Positions 24,501 through 36,500 of a stretch of 49,500 nt of DNA are shown here, piece by piece. The notes under the pieces are model-generated. The model was not told the DNA's origin. It did not search any database and saw nothing but the letters and a program-made list of their open reading frames with translations. The number at the start of each line of letters is the position of its first letter. Within the stretch, counting starts at the first letter, position 1. Location: contig NC_087084.1 in the NCBI RefSeq assembly GCF_026151205.1, forward strand, positions 2,515,345 to 2,564,844, given 5' to 3'. The translations under genes were made by a program, and so were the position numbers. The DNA is from Bolinopsis microptera (Eukaryota > Ctenophora > Tentaculata > Lobata > Bolinopsidae).

Positions 24501-27500
24501 ATATTTAACATCTGTTATTACTCACTGCCAAGATCATGGGTAAATACTGTTTTTTATAGTCTTTATATTTTTAATACTTTCAACACTACTATATAACAAA
24601 TAATTTGAGATCATGAATACGATGTAGTCACATTGAAACGTCGAGTAATCTCCTTTCGCTAATAAGAGCATTTTTACTTGTCGCAACAACCGGGATAAAA
24701 ATAATTTTACACAGAATACACTGTTTTTTAAATATTTAATTATGAGTGAGGTATCTCAATTCTCGTCAAAATATGCTACAGATTATTAACGCGATATTTC
24801 CCAGCATCTAACAGAACTTCACTGATTTCATAAATATAGACAAACAATTATATTTCCACAATTGGTTTATTCTCCTCTCTGACGTAACACTAAACACAAC
24901 AATCATATACCAGTATCCGCTGACATGGTACTCTTCTGTCTAAAGGACGAAATTAATGGAGGAAGGAGTTGATGATAGAAATGATTGATGCGGTCTGATG
25001 GAGTGTTATAAAGTTGTTGTACTCTATAAGTGTGTATTCACCTACAAGCATAACTGCTTGGCGTGATGAGGTACATCTTTGATTGGTCGAAGGTCTTTCA
25101 ACAACACAGCATCATCACTTTCATAGTAGTCCCCGGCTTATGACGGGTTCATAGCGGTATTAAACATGTTTTTCTGGGCCCAAACATTCTACGCTCCTAC
25201 TATGCTATTACTGGTCTCTTGACTAACTCCCAATCATCTGTCCATATGGTATTGTTTCTGGACAAATAGATGGTATACGATGCCCTCAGGCTGATCTCAG
25301 CGATCTTCATGCAGGCCTTCTTCTTCTCTTTGTTGTTTACGTTCAGGTGGTTCATAAAGGTTGGGAGGCTATAGTTGTAAATGCCTCGAGCTCCCACTTC
25401 TACTGTCTGGAGCTTGCAAGCCCATCCGTTGGCTTCTATCTCTTCTGTCAGCTGCTGATATCTCTTCATCTTTCGCTTCTCTTGATCAGCAAAGTTCTGC
25501 TCATTTACACAAGTCAGTTATTCTTTATATATTGCATGATGTGAACTGATCTCGTAAGGTTGCTTAATCGTTTAATAATTAGCCTTGACACCACCTCTGA
25601 TTGAAATTCGCGTGCGATGATGTTAACCCTGCTTGATTCAGGGGATACTGGTATCATGCAGTAATATGATCTGGGAGACAGGTGTTCGTGGACAGTTGTC
25701 CGTGGGCAGTTGTCCGCGGACAGGGGTCGGGCTATCTACATACTGCCCAACCTTTTTGATTTTCAAAATAATGATAAGACCTTAACTTCAATACAACGAA
25801 CCGACTAATGGAGCTGAACTTTCAGTGGCAGCTGTTCCCATACAGGAAATGTTGATGATGGCTGGTGGAATCTCGAGTTTCCTGACCCTGTCGATATCAG
25901 GAGTGTTGTTATTTATGATAGAACAGATTGTTGTCGAGACAGGATTGATGGGGTTAAGGTGATCTAATTGGGCATTTTGCTCCTTTATAAAAAAATTTAT
26001 TGTTTTTTTAAATCAGGACATTTTTTTTGAAACACGCTGTATTTAACATGCAATGTTTCACGTCTTGGCAATGTGATTTTAGCTTTAGCCAATAACTAGT
26101 GACTACCCTTAGATGTAAAAATGATAATATACAGTATTCTGAATGTAAACAATAAACATACCTCTTGAACCTTTATAGGTTTACGCGGATGAAATGCTCT
26201 GTGGTGAAGTTAACTACGTTTGGGGACAAGGTGTATATGTCATCAACTGTGAGAGTGACACCTCTGAGAATGTGTTTGGAACTAATATCCGTATAGAAGC
26301 AGCTCCTAAGCAATACCTTGCACTTTGTGAGGTAAATCTTCATATCCTTAGCTTTAAAGTCGAGCTTTTTATTTAGAATTAAAACAAGTCCTTCATATCA
26401 TGTTTCCTCAGTCACACCATAATAATGAAGATAAAAAGATAAATTCTAGGGTTAAAAAGCAATGCAAAAAATCGTAAAGTTTACCAATAAAAAATAACAC
26501 TCAGGTCAAAGTCTTCTCAGACCCCACCGCTGAGGTTGGAGAGGATCGTCTGGTTAATCTGGCGTACCTCAGACCAACATCACAATCTTCAACGGAGTGG
26601 GGAGGCGTCTCCAGCCGTGCTGTTGATGGTAATGAAGCCGGAGCGTGGAAATCGTAAGTTAATCAACTTTGCTCGTGGAACTGCCGCCTCGATTATAAAG
26701 ATTGAAATGTTGACAATTATCTCCTTTTATCACCACAAATTCGTTATGGGGTTACTTGCAACACGTTTGGTTAGGTGTTTATAAACTCAAGTCACTTTAG
26801 TAAAGTGTCTAATTAACCGGTAATTAATCAATTAAGAGGTTACCAAAATGCTATTTGAGTTAACAATACTCCCCAGGGGTGCTTGCACTCACACTGCAAG
26901 CGCAGGCTGGTGGATGGTAGATCTAGAGGACAACTATATTGTCAACAAAGTCTGGGTCAAAAACAGGATTGATTGTTGTGGTGACAGGATCGATGGTGTG
27001 AAGGTAAAAATTACAATTTTATCGGGGGAAATTCCTTTTTTATTTGAATGATTATACGACTGGATAAGACTTTGAGTATGTATGTAGTAGACACATGATT
27101 GTAAATCATAGTTCGAAAATACAACTTAAAATTACACATCCATTTTTTTCAGATTTACGTTGGAGATGTTTTCTGTGGGACCATCAAATACGACCCTCTA
27201 AAGTTCAGCTACGAAGTGATCTGTAAGGAAGGTCAAGGAATAGTTGGTGACACAGTGAAACTTGTAAACGACAAAACTTACCTGACTTTATGTGAAGTAC
27301 GGGTGTGGGGCCCTAAGGAACCGGTTGTTATCAATGTTCCTGATGTGGAGGTTATTGGTGATATGAGTGATGCTGCTGATGATGCTGTTTCCATTGCAGG
27401 GTGTAGTGCTGGACAGGTACTTTCTTCTTTCTTTATTTATTTTTTATTTTGTTTTTATTATGTTTTTTTTTTGTATATTATCAAGCAACCAATGCCGTCA

Positions 27501-30500
27501 TTATTTGTAAATACAACCTCCGACTTCGCCAAAATGTGACATAACATATATAACTTGCAGGTCGTTATCTACTGTGACGTATTCACCGGGAATGTTGGTC
27601 TTTACTCGGATGGAGTGCTGGTTAATCCGAACACGGGATCCTCTTGTTCAGCTTATAACAGTGCTGGAGGTCAGGGTGTTATTGTAAGTTTTTAATACTT
27701 TCAACACTACTAAATAACAACTAATTTGAGCCTGAAGATGGCGTTGACGCCTCCATTCCAAAATTTGCCTCCATTCCAAACTTCTTGTTCCATTTGTCCT
27801 TGTCTCTTCCAACCGGATATTATCTAACTATCAGTATATCAGTAAGTTTATAATACGAATTATTACATTAAATCCCGCTGTCGCCTTTTATTTGCCTTCC
27901 CCCTTACTGACATGTTTTCCGAAATTAGAATTAGAAACGATGGGTACTGCCAACTTTTAGCTTTAGCTGGTATCTTCAAGCTTTGTTATTACACAGCTGA
28001 GATTCGGCGAAGATACAGGTCGTAATATGGCTTTGAATGGTAACGCAAATTTTACTGTTTTACATGTACAGCTGGTACTACTACATTTTAGGGTGAATTG
28101 ATCGTGGTATAAATTATGTATTGACAAAGAGAGACAATATGTATCATACAAAATTATTCGTAACACATTATAATGATATAATCACATAAACCTTTGAACT
28201 TGCACCTTAACAAAATATCGTTTTTTAGCTCAAATGATAAATCCAAAAAAAGTTGTATATCATACCCATTTTATTAAATGTTATAATGTAACTTCTTAAA
28301 AAGATAGATTCAAGGCCAAGAGTAAGATGAGCAATGAGCATACTGGTTCCAATAATTATAATAGGTGAGAAAATCTATAAACTGAGGGATCGCTCGGTAA
28401 AGTGGCCTTTGAAGGGGATGGGATAGGAGTGGTTCTGTTTACGTAATATGTGACCGATCCCGATACAAAATATTAAAGCACATACTAATCTGGTTTTTTT
28501 TTTCAAATAATGAAGAAAACGCATGCACGAAGAGCATAAAATCAACTATAGTCCTTTACTTCACGAATTGATCTTCAAACGACCAACTTATGCTTGTCCG
28601 ACTGGAGATCTGTAGATTGAGTGTCCAGAGTTAGTTCCAACTACTTCGTTTCTGTTCACATCGATTTGCATCAACTTTCCGGATACCTTTACCCATCCTG
28701 TGCCTGTAGGGTTATCTGCAGTCATTCCCTCGCGGTAAAAGATGTCATTAGCAGAATTTACGCCAACAACAAGGTCCGTTCCTGAGCTAATCCATTGCAG
28801 TTTTCCAGGAACCTGTGTCCAGCCTGTTCCAGCAGTGTCGGCGTCACCGTACGTTCCCACTCGGTAGAAGATATCGTGTGCCGAATTCACTCCCCACACC
28901 CCAGATTCCCCGACACTAATTTGGATGAGTTTCCCGACGATATGCTGCCATGAGGAGCCAATCCATCTGAAGATGTCCTGTCCTCTGTTCACTCCCCACA
29001 CATGATCCTTGTTGCTCACATCTACGTTTGTCAGTGCTCCGCCGATCTGTTGCCATTTGTCCTCTCCCAAGTACTTGTAGATTGAATCGGCTTTGTTGAC
29101 CCCCCAAACAGATGCTCCGGATGAAACTTGCACCAATCCACCAGCGATTTGAGTCCAGCTGTTTCCATCAGTATTAAGCTGGTAGATGTTGTCATTGCTA
29201 TTGACACCCCACACTCCTGAGTCTCCTTTCGAGATCTTGGTAAGTCCTCCTGGAATCTGCTGCCAAGCTGCTGTTATCACCTTTTGAACATCATCAACTG
29301 GACAATCTTGTGTGTTGCAATTCTGGTTTTCTGATTCATTTCCCTGACATTCTGCTCCTTTATGTTGAGGTGCAGGGTTAGTGCAGGTCCTGGACCTAGT
29401 TTTGGATCCTCCAGCACATTCAGCAGAGCATCCAGACCAATCTCCGAATTCAGTTCACTCACCATCAACTGGACAATCTTGTGTGTTGCAATCCTGGTTT
29501 TCTGATTCCTCTCCCTGGCAGTCTGCTCCTTTATGTTGAGGGGCAGGGTTAGTGCAGGTCCTGAACCTAGTTTTGGATCCTCCAGCACATTCAGCAGAGC
29601 ATTCAGACCAATCTCCGAATTCAGTCCACCCACCATGGACAGTGTCAGTGCATGTGTAGCCACATTTCTTTAAAACCTCCTCAGATTTTTCACACTTCTT
29701 TGCCTGCTTTTTCTTCAACTTCCCTATCGTCGTTACTGCACAGCCATCTATTATAGATGTATATCCTCCAGCACGGCACTTTTCATACTTCTTTACATTC
29801 TTTTTAAATTTCTTCCCCTCACATTTTACCCCTGCATTCACCAAAATGAAAAGAGTAGAGAAAGTTATAATCAGGATTAAGGTCCTCATCGCAGCAAACA
29901 AATTGAAACGTGATAGAAATTTAGATAATCGAATGATTGAGAACGTATGCTGTTAATGTTATTTATAAGATGTGTGTCGTCACCACCGGCCGCCCCTCAT
30001 TCAATTGAAACAATAAAGCCCAAGAGCTCTATGAGGGAAACCTTTCAAATATCCTTAACTGATAGACAAAACTGGCATCATGCGAATGTGTCATGAGGTG
30101 TGGATGTGGAAGTGGATGTGGATGTGGATGTGGATGTGGATGTGGATGTGGATGTGTCATGATGTTAATTGCTTTTGTAGGCAAACGGCTACAATTCAAA
30201 TGGCAGCGTTTGATCGAAACCTCCCCCCCCCCCCCCCTCGGCCCCCTGTGGGAATTAGGATGGGTGGGGTAGGGACTGGGGAATTGACACGAATGTTTTT
30301 AAAGTATATACAACTACCTTATGGGACCTTATTTGACCGGACATTAAATGAACGGACACAATTATGAACTAACATTAAAATTAACGCTCGAAAGCATTCA
30401 AAACCATCAAAAATTCAAATTTTTTTCATCTCTTTTTGGCTTAAAGTTTTAGCAGATAATTTGTAAATTAATTTTTTATACAATATGCAAGAGAAGCAGT

Positions 30501-33500
30501 CATTAAGCAATTAAATATCACAATATCTGTAGATCAGTGTCTATGATTATGAAAGTTGTGTAAAAACAACAGATACGAAATATGACCAGATTTGAATTTT
30601 GATATCAATGAGCATATCACAGGTCATCTTCGTCAAATGGGTTATCGTGCATTAAATATTCCATGCTTAAAGCATCAGTAATAACCGCTTTTTGAAAACA
30701 ATTTTTTATTTGACCACCTCGCCACCTCAGTCCTGCATTTCAGTATAAACTTTTACAATATGTGGAGGTAGATAGTAACTCCGAAGAAGTGAACGAGGAA
30801 GCCGACGATCAAGAATGTGATCATGCCATAATGTGATGCTTAGAATATTTAAATTTTATACTAAAAAATTAAGTATAAAATTTGAAAGAGGGAAACCTTT
30901 CAAATTTTTCTTAACCGCTACAAAAAACTGGCAACATGAATTACCAATGTCCGTGGTAAAGTTTTATATGTCTAGTGGTCAACTTTATGTCTAGTGGTCA
31001 AGTCTTTGGCCAACAAGGTTACGTCAGCTCTCAGCAGGCGAGTGGGAGTGGGTTAAGAAATGCTTGTGATAGTGGATTCCTGGAAACCAATAAACCCCAG
31101 CTAGCCTACTCCGCTTTTATCTACGGAACCTCCAAAAGGTGGAATTTTTTTGCTGTACCGCCCCAGGGATTTCCGATCATCTAAAACTCTTGGAATAAGC
31201 TGTGTCAAGGAAGATTTTATACCAGCCATTATGGGCAAAAGATTTGTGCCTGATCAGATCAGAAAGATAGCTTTACTTCCCGCAAGAATGGGCGGGCTGA
31301 GCATTCCAGACTGCACTTCAACAGCAGAGATGGAGTACTCTAACTCAGTAAATGCTACAAAACGGCTCACAGAAGCGGTTTTTCAACAGTTTACTACTTT
31401 CCAACTAAACGAAGAACTGCAGCATGACATTATAACTCATAAGTGAAGTAAAGAAGGGTAAGGAAGAGCTTTACAAACACCAACGTGAAACTATTAGTTA
31501 TGAATGAAGTACCCCCATCCACACAAAGGCAAATAGAACTCCTTAGTGTAAAAGGAGCATCCATTTGGTTATCCACACTCTCTCTAAAAGCATGTGGGTA
31601 CGTCCTCTACAAACAAGAATTCTTTGATGCCCTCTCACTCAGATATAATATTACACTGTCTAGTGTCTACAGCTATAACAGAGGTCCCCTATGTGTATGT
31701 GGAAATCAAAATCATATCAACTATACTCTAACCTGCAAAGTCGGAGGCTACGTTTCACTTAGACACGATTCACTCAGAGATACAATAGCTGAACTCCTTA
31801 CCACTGTTTGCAAAGACGTTGAAACAGAACCCCAGCTTCTCTCCGTTCCTCACACACTTGAACTATCTAATGGAACAAATAGACAGGATGGTGCAAGACT
31901 GGACATCAGTGCGAGATCGTTCTGGTTGCCGCTGGACATGGCATTCACAGATGTAAGGGTACTTCACCCTCAAGCCCAGTCCAACAGTGACAAGAGCATC
32001 TCGCAGATGTACCAATCTCACGAAAAGAACAAAAAAGTGAGTACAATGACAGAGACCTCAATGTAGAAAAGGCTACCTTTACGCCACTGGTATTCAGTAC
32101 TCTGTACTACAGGAGGAATGGCGTTTGAGGATTCACAGTTCCTAAAACATCTCGCTGTAAAGATCAGCCTTAAGAAAGGCCAACGGTATTGTGATGTGAT
32201 GTCATTCGTCAGACGCAGACTGCGTTTTGATTTACTCAGAACCTGTATAATCTCTATCATGGGGTACAGAGGTACCAAAAATCTTCCACCCACGGCGATA
32301 AGTGATTTATACCTTAACCTGATTAACAATCCTAAACCTTAAAAGGTCATGGAGTGCTTGTTCAGTGGGGGTCTAAACTGCTTTTTGTTGCGATGTGAAT
32401 TGTTAGATTTTATTTTTAGTTGACCATTTTTATTTTACAAAGGGTTAAATTTTTTTACCCCAGTTTTTTAAATTTGTACCATTTTTATAGCATTTAATCT
32501 ATTGTATTGGTTTATTAATTTTTCGAGGGTGTCTATCCTTTTAGCTAGACAATTACCATTGCTGAAATTATCTGTATACTGTTCGAAACATTTTCTATTT
32601 TCTCCACGGTTCATGCTACCCTGATCGCATTACGAGCCTACATTTTTTTTGTTTTCTGGTTAAGTTCAGGTAGTTAATCCTGTCTAGTGGTAGTCTAGAT
32701 TTGATCATGTTGGGCCTGACTCAGGTTTCGGCTAATAATGATCAGGGTAGCAAGAATAAATGAATCGTGAACAAAAGTAGTTTCTAGAAAAATTTTGAAA
32801 AAATGTTGACTTATAAAATTTTCGGTCCGAGTCATCCTCGATACGTACCTCTGAAGGCAGAGCTCCCGCTTCCGATCATCACATGGCATGAAGTGCGCTT
32901 AGACACGTCTTGATATCATTTAAGAATGTGCAGTGTGTAGGCAGTAATTGAGAGACTCGGGGATCGAGGGACAATAGTCTTACATGTTCTGGAATTGCCG
33001 TTCACAGCACTACACATTCTCAACAATTTCCATACAATTACTACACACTGCACATTCTTAAATGATATCAAGTGTCTAAACGCACTTCATGCCATGTGAT
33101 GATCGGAAGCGGGAGCTTCGCCTTCAGAGGTACATATCGAGGATGACTCGGACCGAAAATTTTATGAGTCAACATTTTTTCTAGAAACTACTTTTGTTCA
33201 CGATTCATTTATTCATGCTACCCTGATCATTATTAGCCGAAAATGTTTTTTTCGATTTTCGAAGTCCGTACCTACATTCGGAAGGCTGTGGACGTGATTG
33301 GTTCCATATACTTGTAGATAACGTGATATTTGACCCGCAGATTTAAAGGAAAATACGCAAATTTGGTTAACAGATTTCAAGGAAAATGCGCGATTTGTCG
33401 CGGAGAACTTAAAAATCGCGAATTGTCGCGAAGATCTGAGAAAATCGCGGCAAACGTGAAACGTGAAATGTCGCGATTTGTTGCGGAGAATGGGGAAAAT

Positions 33501-36500
33501 CGCGATTCCGCACGAGCCACGATTTCATTTTGTCCTTGTTCAGTACTGATAGCTTTAAGCATGGGAATTCTAAATGTTCAAATATAATTGTTTAATAGTA
33601 AGTAATTATAAATGAAATTCAGGCAAAAGCAGTATGCTCGCAAAGTATACAAATCAAGGACCCCTGCAATGGTCCAAAACTTCTGAAGTACATCCACTTT
33701 TACAACAAAGGACCTAATCCTAGCTTAGAGTGCCCCGTGGGTTATGAACCTACCATCTGTAACGCTCATTCCAACTGGGATGACTTGTGAGTTTATTTAT
33801 TATTATATAACTTTATTTAAATCAAAAATAGAACATTTATTTTACCAAAACCCATAATCATGGGTAGAGTGGACCGCTGCCAGTGTCTCTCTTTCCCAAA
33901 CAAAAGGAAATGATATTAATTTGATTGACCGTTCTCAAATGCAAAATGATACCGAGAATGAAATCGGTCGCTCGCTTTTCCCATTCATTAACGGCTTACG
34001 AAATGTATAAAATTAAATAAGTTTCGATTGATTACATCAATCAGATGCTGTAAAAATCTCTTTGGGTTGCGTTCGGGTCGATACCTAGTATTTCGGGGTA
34101 AGGGACAAGGGTGGTAGTTATTACTTATTGAACAAGCTGAAGTTTATTGAATCTTCATTGCCGAGTACAGCTGCCTTTGGGTAGTTCTTCTTAATCTATT
34201 ACAATTGTAAATGAATGGGAAAAGCGAGCGACCGATTTCATTCTCGGTATCATTTTGCATTTGAGAACGGTCAATCAAATTAATATCATTTCCTTTTGTT
34301 TGGGAAAGAGAGACACTGGCAGCGGTCCACTCTACCCATGATTATGGGTTTTGGTAAAATATCATCTCTTTTTGATTATAATGTCAGGGTACTTTATAAA
34401 GTCGAAATATAAACTGATATCTTCATTAATAAGGAGGAAGTTTCAACGATTTCGAAATTTTTCCTTTAAAAACATTTCCTTGTGTTTATGGAAGCATATC
34501 GGTCGATCACTGACTGAATATTTTTGCATGTAGTTGTTTTATATATAGCTTGATAAGCATGCAAAGTTTCAAAGTATTTCAAGAAGAACTGTAATCACAA
34601 CGGCACTCTAAAGTTGACAGAAAATGACGAAAACAGCAATTTTCAGTGATTTTAGCAATTTTCTATCAATTTGGGCGTGTCCCCACGTGTGCAACTTTTA
34701 GATTTTTAACTTTAAAACTAGCCTAATGCACAATTTATACCTGCAGAAAGCAGAACTGAGCTCCACAACCCAAGGCATGGCCCAACACCAGAGAATACTA
34801 AATCGCAAAATTGACGTTTTTATAAAATAATTCTTCAAAAAAGCACAAACTTCAATGACGATTATCTTTATAAAGGAGCAAGCTAGAAAAACTTTCCGGG
34901 AGATTTTCAGAATGCTTGAACAATTATCTAAGATGAAAATTTCCTCAGATTTTGAATAAAATTTCTCCTTAATGGTTTAAAATTAATTTTAAAAGTTATT
35001 ACTTTGTCAAAAATCAAGTTTTAAAAACGGTTAACTTGATGACGTCATCAAGGGGTGTTTATGACGTCAAATAATTTTTTTATACAATGTAAACTAAAGT
35101 GTAAACAATTATTTGCAAGACCTGTGGTCGGAAATGGCTGTATCTTTTATACTTTTGAATCTATGGACACTTAAATACAGGCTACAATTGACTGGCAAAG
35201 CGTCTATCCCTGAATATATATGTATATCTATCTGTATATGTCACGACAATCTGTCGTAAAACAGGGGTTCTAGAAAACCCACTTCCCGATGTTCCTGAAA
35301 CCTGAAACTTTTTTTGCAGTCGATTTGGTCAACGTCTAGACGCCCTAAAAAATTTCAGATCTCTAACTCGATTTTAACATGGTTTTTAAGGCACCTGAAT
35401 ATGGCGATTTTGGGTTTTTTACCGAATTTCGTATAACAGTGCTGGCGAGTATTTTATGCAAATTTCTTAAAAATCTCAACATAACTATTTTTTATTCCTG
35501 TCATCTTTGACATCAAATTAGAATGTTTTGAACTAAAAATAAATCTGCTGAACGACTTCCGATGAGTCTTAATGCCTGAAAAACTCCTGCCGGAGGCGGC
35601 GGCCTTCGGCCGCCGCCTCCGGCCGGAGTGCACGCTTCGCGTGCACGAAAGAGGCTTGTAACGTGTACCAAAGGGGGTATAATAGTAAAGGGGGTATAAT
35701 AGTAAAGGGGGTACATAGTATACCCACAATAAATGCACCGGTCGTGCTTGCCAGCACTGTGATTTATGCAACTTCTTAAACAGCTTTGCCACTAGGCATA
35801 AAACCATTTCTTTTGTAATCTCTTGTTTCTAGCAAAAAAGTATATAAACCTCTGTTGAAATTCTTTCTAAGATTGATTATCATAACAAACAGATTAGCTG
35901 ACCAAGAAATCAACGACAAAGGAATCATTCCAAACGATAAAGCTTGTGCTGTGTCGGGCTGCGAAGAAGATAGGTGGTGTGATATTACCCTGGTCTGCAA
36001 ACTCATGGATGATTTGTAAGGAATAAATTCTCTATAAACATGATAAATATTATGTCAAACATGACAAATACGATTTCAAAAACTGACCATCATATTTGAC
36101 TTGATTTTTACAAAAATTTTCAAATCTAATCCAACAAGCTTATAACTAAAAGCAAATTGATACATGAGCGATAAATCAGCCAGTATCCAAAAATTATCCT
36201 AAATTGCTTTTATCTGTAAAGATTTCCAATATTAATGTAAAAAATTGGCATAAGATTGATAACTTTTTAAAACTAACAACTTAGTTTAATTAAGAGTGCA
36301 TGCTAACCGCAGGGTTGCGTACGCTAGTTTAACTAAGAGTGCATGCTAACCGCAGGGTTGCGTACGCTGCAGCGGTATGTCCGGACTGTGGTGGTTGGAA
36401 CTGTGATCAGGATGAGGATTGTGATATGGTAGAGCAACTTCCTACCTGCTCCTTAATACAGACTGGCTGTGATGTTGACAAGTATAACAATGTTTTTTAT

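Larger units (their letters stand above)
21587..25747. mobile_element. 4161-bp TIR transposon carrying host genes (Pack-type)
   Basis: Terminal inverted repeats of 37 bp with one mismatch begin GGCAGTATCTAGATAGCCCG on the left and GGCAGTATGTAGATAGCCCG (reverse complement) on the right. Subterminal TGTCCGCGGACA palindromes follow. A perfect 8-bp duplication CAACCTTT flanks the element (21579-21586 and 25748-25755). GG termini with an 8-bp duplication suggest a Merlin- or hAT-like superfamily; assignment is uncertain. No transposase frame was found. The cargo is an IFT172 exon (minus), a truncated LINE with its own duplication, a complete GPCR gene, and a retroelement remnant (minus). The element lies in intron 12 of the mosaic gene. 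Confidence 0.88.
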
